NCBI GenBank assembly: GCA_023450085.1
Contig: JAEXHI010000031.1
Span: 62,001-126,000, forward strand
Direction: 5' to 3'
Origin: Bacteroidota bacterium
GTDB lineage: Bacteria; Bacteroidota; Bacteroidia; Sphingobacteriales; Sphingobacteriaceae
DNA length: 64,000 nucleotides
Under the pieces are notes generated by a model. The model searched no databases. It saw nothing but the letters and a program-made list of their open reading frames with translations, and was not told the DNA's origin. Each line of letters starts with the position of its first letter. Within the stretch, counting starts at the first letter, position 1. Of this stretch, positions 60,655-64,000 are shown piece after piece. The position numbers were made by a program, and so were the translations under genes.

Positions 60655-61202
60655 CCCTCTCTCCCGATTAATCGGGATCTCTCCCTGTGAGGAAGAGAGA
60701 AGTGCTTAGGAATGTTTGTACTAACTCGAATGGCATCCCTTTTCAGCACCTACCCTTCACCCATGCGTCATTCCCGCGTAGGCGGGAAACATAAAGCGGT
60801 AGAAAAGCTTACCAGAGCATTACGATTGCCTGTCGAGCTGGCAATGACGCAAACAAATTACCTTCGGTGAGCTCGCCAAGATTCAGTTTGCTTCGCAGCT
60901 ACCGCGTGGTCGGGATGACGACGGAAGGCCCTCTCTCCCGATTAATCGGGATCTCTCCCTGTGAGGGAGAGAGAAGTGCTTAAGAATGTTTGCACTAACT
61001 CGAATGGCATCCCTTTTCAGCACCTACTCTTCACCCGTGCGTCATTCCCGCATAGGTGGGAATCTTAAGGCGGTAGAAAAGCCTACTACAGCATTACGAT
61101 TGCCAGTCGAGCTGGCAATGACGCAAAGAAATTACCTTCGATGAGCTCGCCAAGATTCAGTTTGCTTCGCAGCTACTGTGTGGTCAGGATGACGACGGTA
61201 AT
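60655..61202. repeat. 274-bp tandem duplication
   Basis: Copy 1 is 60655-60928 and copy 2 is 60929-61202, joined head to tail and about 93% alike by eye. Each copy contains its own inverted pieces: CTCTCCCGATTAATCGGG, GTCATTCCCGCGTAGGCGGG and a TGAGCTCGCCAAGATTCAGT block. No open frame of note spans a copy. Confidence 0.9.
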
Positions 61203-61207
61203 GCCCG

Positions 61208-61242
61208 CAAACCTCGTAGGTTTCTAAAACCTGCGAAGTTTA
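61208..61242. repeat. AAACCTCGTAGGTTT hairpin
   Basis: Imperfect stem AAACCTCGTAGGTTT with AACCTGCGAAGTTT, the same family as at 27134-27166. 61243-61348 holds AATGAACTAATGAA-type units and no gene. Confidence 0.7.
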
Positions 61243-61348
61243 AACAAGTAGAAAACCTATAAGGTTTATACCCACGGCTATTACAAAAAACCCAATGAAC
61301 TAATGAATCCCGAAGGGTCGGGACAAAAGCAATAAACTATTGAACCAA

Positions 61349-61678
61349 TTACGGCCAAATATCCGAATGGTCTTCTTCAACGGTAATTTTTGCAATCACT
61401 TCATCGGCTCTATCGTCTGTATAAATACCGAAGCCGTTTACGAAAATACCTTTAGCGCCATCTTTCACATTACGCATAGCATATAAAATGGCTTCGTCGT
61501 CTGGATCATTCTGTCCAGTAAAGCGATAAATCTTATCAATAACAATATCAGACAAGTTCACTTTCTCCCCTCCATCACGATAGGAAATATTTTCTTCCAG
61601 CAGATTGAAATCTTCTACATAACCCCTTCCACGCAACACTTCCATTACTTCCGACAATGTTTTTTCAGTACGTCTCAT
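61349..61678 (-). CDS. Conserved small protein, 109 aa
   Basis: Basic N-terminus MRRTEKTLSEVMEVLRGRGYVEDFNL, then IVIDKIYRFTGQNDPDDEAILYAMRNVKDGAKGIFVNGFGIYTDD. In Bacteroidetes genomes this protein is often labelled a phosphoribosylpyrophosphate synthetase by mistake; it is far too short for that enzyme (about 310 aa). True function unknown. No signal peptide; Asp/Glu-rich C-terminus. Confidence 0.75.
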   Translation of the reverse strand: MRRTEKTLSEVMEVLRGRGYVEDFNLLEENISYRDGGEKVNLSDIVIDKIYRFTGQNDPDDEAILYAMRNVKDGAKGIFVNGFGIYTDDRADEVIAKITVEEDHSDIWP

Positions 61679-61723
61679 AAGCTTACATTCATTAAAGCAC
61701 TATCTAAAATTACCTAAACCTAT

Positions 61724-62263
61724 CTACAGCGCAAAATTATAGCCTATCCTAATGCCAACAAATTTGATATCGTAGATATCATCTTTTACATCAGAGCTTT
61801 GATATTTTACACCAAACTCAATCTGATTAATCATATAGCCTGCACCAACTGCCCAACCAAAAGCGGTTTGACTACCACTGGCTTTTACTCCTGATGCACT
61901 TTCATCAGCAATTCTGTTGATGGAGATTCCCGCCTGGGTGTCTAAAATAATTTTACCAAAAAGATAGCGATAACCAGTATAAATAGGAATGGCCGAATAA
62001 GAACCACTTGCTCCAGAAGGAAGGTCTTTCAAACCAAATCGGTTATAACCTGCTTCTAAAGTCACCTGATGTGGGCTGCTTTGGCCACCAATGCCATATA
62101 TGCCCTTTAAACTACCACCAAAACCAGTGTTGGCAATCTTATTTAATTTTTCGGTTGGAAAAGCTACACGAGCACCCACCTGAATAGCATTTGTTCCTTT
62201 TTGGGCGCTAGCAACCGAAAAGATAAAAACTGAAGCAGAAAGAAGTAAGAATTTTTTAATCAT
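61724..62263 (-). CDS. Outer-membrane beta-barrel protein, 179 aa
   Basis: Signal peptide (FLLLSASVFIFSVASAQ), then an eight-strand beta-barrel pattern of the porin/OmpA-like family: NAIQVGARVAFPTEKL, VTLEAGYNRFGL, YSAIPIYTGYRYLFG, IILDTQAGISINRI, AFGWAVGAGYMI, IEFGVKYQS, and final IRIGYNFAL with terminal Leu. Complete. Separate from MscS gene by 31 bp on the same strand, possibly co-transcribed. Confidence 0.88.
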   Translation of the reverse strand: MIKKFLLLSASVFIFSVASAQKGTNAIQVGARVAFPTEKLNKIANTGFGGSLKGIYGIGGQSSPHQVTLEAGYNRFGLKDLPSGASGSYSAIPIYTGYRYLFGKIILDTQAGISINRIADESASGVKASGSQTAFGWAVGAGYMINQIEFGVKYQSSDVKDDIYDIKFVGIRIGYNFAL

Positions 62264-62294
62264 GTGACGTTAAGTTTTAGTATGAAGATTTATG

Positions 62295-64000
62295 TTAAGT
62301 TTTCTTTTGTTCAGCCGTATGCACAAACACCTCTTGTTTTGGATACGGAATTTGAATATCGTTTTTAATAAATAGCTGATTAATGGCTACAATCACATCG
62401 CTTTTAATTTCGGCCAACTGTTTCGTTTGTCGGCTCCAATAAAACACCTGCATTTCCAAAGCTTCGGGACTAATATCTTTAAAGAATACACTTGGTTCTG
62501 GATGTTTCAATATGCGTTCGTCAGCGGCTAGCAAGGCCAATATATCCTGCTGTATTTTTTTAAGATCTGCACCATGGGCAATGTGCACTAGCACAGAAGC
62601 TCGCCGTTTGCTACTACCGCTTGACCAATTCACCAAGTGCGAATTCAACAAATCGCCGTTAGGCATCACTATCTCGGCACCATCAAAAGTGGTAATGATG
62701 CTACTGCGGAAACCAATGGATTTAACGGTACCACTCTTTCCCGCCACTTCTACTTCATCTTCTAGGTTTAAAGGCTTTTCAAAAGCTATTACCAACCCGC
62801 TCACCAAATTATTCACCAAAGACTGCAAACCGAAACCAATACCAACGCCCAAAGCCCCCAGCACAATTGCAATTTTATCAATAGGAATACCTACCGCAGC
62901 AAAAGCCAAAAACAAGCCTAAAAGGATAATGGTAATGCGAATTAACAAGATCCAGCTTCCAATTCCTTTTCTGCCATCTTGTTTAGAAAAAGTACGTTTA
63001 TCTATCGCAAAAAAGGAAACGATTTTAGAGATGATCACAGAGGCCGATACCACAAAGAAGAACAAAATGAGGTTGCTGATGCTGAACGTATAACTTCCTA
63101 TAGCGCGTTGGTCGAAGAAGAAATCACGTACAGGTTCTACAATAAAAGCATAAGCGGGAAAATTACGACCGAACAAAATCAACCATCCAATTACCAATAA
63201 CACATAAAGCAACATGGGTGCCTTTTGCCCTACTCGATCAAAATTCATAAAAAACAAGCTTTTGTCTTGCCTTGCGTATAGGTTAAATGCCAATTGCAGT
63301 CCCTGGTTGATTAGTCTCACCGTCCACAAAAACATAATGGCAATGATGACGTTCACATAACCCGCCACCAATAAGGATTTAGCCAAATTGTAGCTGCCCA
63401 ATAGGTTAAAAAATAAGGCAAACACTTCTAGCACAATCATCAGTCCTATGGCATAAACAATCAGACTTTCCTTTAACTCCTCACGCTTTCCCTTTTTAAA
63501 GATCAAAAAGCCCAATACTAAACCTGCAATTGATAAAAAGAACATGTACCATCTTTCCACACCAGAGGCTTGAAGAATGAGGTTATCAACGGCTGATAGT
63601 ACAAACAATAACAGCATTCCCAACCAAGCATACATCCAAAATTTGGTGATATAACCACGCATCAATAAAGTTAGCGTCACCGCAGCAACTAACCAAAAAC
63701 ACAAACTAAAGATAAAGGGAGGTGCATTGAACAGGAATTGCGACAGGTTGGCAATGATAAAAATGGCCGATAGCAGTGGATGCCTGATGATCAGATGCTC
63801 CTTTTCTATGGCTTGGCCTTCTGTTTCTTTATGGTACGCACTTTTAAGCGACCGTACAAAGGAGTAGCATACCAAGATCAGTAATAAAACACAAGCCAAA
63901 ATACCGACATTGCTGAGGGCAAAAAAGCGTAAAATCAATTGGCCCTTTTGTATAGAATAGTCGATTATTTGCCCAAATGGACTAAATTTTTCAGAAGATT
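62295..64000 (-). CDS. MscS-family mechanosensitive channel, 5' end outside window
   Basis: At least 567 residues with many N-terminal membrane helices and the MscS core: pore helix with VLGALGVGIGFGLQSLVNNLVSGLVIAFEKPLNLEDEVEVAGKSGTVKSIGFRSSIITTFDGAEIVMPNGDLL (GIGFGLQ, EKP, VMPN). The frame stays open to the window end: upstream of the apparent TTG at 63938 it reads FSPFGQIIDYSIQKGQ with no stop, so the start is beyond 64000. Responds to membrane tension; large-family (MscM/YbdG-like) topology with an extended N-terminal membrane part. Confidence 0.92.
   Translation of the reverse strand, partial: SSEKFSPFGQIIDYSIQKGQLILRFFALSNVGILACVLLLILVCYSFVRSLKSAYHKETEGQAIEKEHLIIRHPLLSAIFIIANLSQFLFNAPPFIFSLCFWLVAAVTLTLLMRGYITKFWMYAWLGMLLLFVLSAVDNLILQASGVERWYMFFLSIAGLVLGFLIFKKGKREELKESLIVYAIGLMIVLEVFALFFNLLGSYNLAKSLLVAGYVNVIIAIMFLWTVRLINQGLQLAFNLYARQDKSLFFMNFDRVGQKAPMLLYVLLVIGWLILFGRNFPAYAFIVEPVRDFFFDQRAIGSYTFSISNLILFFFVVSASVIISKIVSFFAIDKRTFSKQDGRKGIGSWILLIRITIILLGLFLAFAAVGIPIDKIAIVLGALGVGIGFGLQSLVNNLVSGLVIAFEKPLNLEDEVEVAGKSGTVKSIGFRSSIITTFDGAEIVMPNGDLLNSHLVNWSSGSSKRRASVLVHIAHGADLKKIQQDILALLAADERILKHPEPSVFFKDISPEALEMQVFYWSRQTKQLAEIKSDVIVAINQLFIKNDIQIPYPKQEVFVHTAEQKKT

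Noticed and set aside
60655..61202. CRISPR array
   Set aside because: Two 274-bp copies without spacer/repeat alternation; no cas genes.
61349..61678. Phosphoribosylpyrophosphate synthetase
   Set aside because: A common label for this family, but 109 residues lack the PRPP-binding loop and are about a third of the enzyme length.

Overview
The window looks like the chromosome of a Bacteroidetes bacterium, most likely Sphingobacteriaceae (Pedobacter-like). Supporting signs are the AT-rich composition, promoters with the Bacteroidetes -7 box TAnnTTTG (for example 1491-1498, 12534-12541, 31952-31959), A-rich leaders instead of strong Shine-Dalgarno sites, a two-subunit transketolase, a DnaE with an N-terminal proofreading exonuclease, and family types common in this phylum (DUF3078, DUF58, DUF4268, DUF2721, GlcNAc-kinase-like BadF proteins). 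Genus assignment is inference.

1-31 kb is core genome: the 5' part of an exported collagen-like protein; a two-gene transketolase followed 3 bp later by an ECF sigma factor, a putative anti-sigma protein and an exported sensor-like protein; a class III aminotransferase with a two-component system; DUF58 and DUF3078 genes; thioredoxin; dnaE; a 7TM histidine kinase; a TPR protein; riboflavin synthase; a biotin carboxylase; threonine aldolase; then a sugar block (GlcNAc kinase; a NUDIX-type regulator divergent from pfkA, a degenerate kinase paralogue and gapdh). A palindrome TTAGTGTA-N5-TACACTAA occurs upstream of the GlcNAc kinase, between the NUDIX regulator and pfkA, and over a promoter at 31.9 kb that drives no evident protein but ends in a strong terminator about 135 nt later. 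I read this as a local regulon with a candidate small RNA.

32.3-53.5 kb is an accessory region of mostly minus-strand, mostly small, mostly unrecognised genes: SUKH-like proteins, a HEAT-repeat protein, a VOC protein, a macro-domain protein, a DUF4440/serine hydrolase, exported and membrane proteins, packed with short gaps or overlaps. It resembles a store of immunity-type genes without a visible toxin. Three gene/palindrome units at 36.4-38 kb look like integron-type cassettes without an integrase. The region ends with a two-gene unit that is the strongest candidate for an undescribed system: a P-loop ATPase with a cold-shock-like C-terminal domain, followed by an AlbA_2 (Schlafen-like)/GHKL-ATPase protein that carries a C-terminal RRM.

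53.7-64 kb returns to ordinary genes (two DinB proteins, alpha/beta hydrolase, DHA2 MFS exporter, truncated YdeI-like protein, DUF4350, beta-barrel protein, MscS channel cut by the window end). Its intergenic space is filled with repeats: REP-like inverted elements around a small GIY-YIG nuclease gene (57.4-58.9 kb), a period-10 tandem repeat and a 274-bp tandem duplication. No rRNA, tRNA, CRISPR array, transposase or integrase was recognised.
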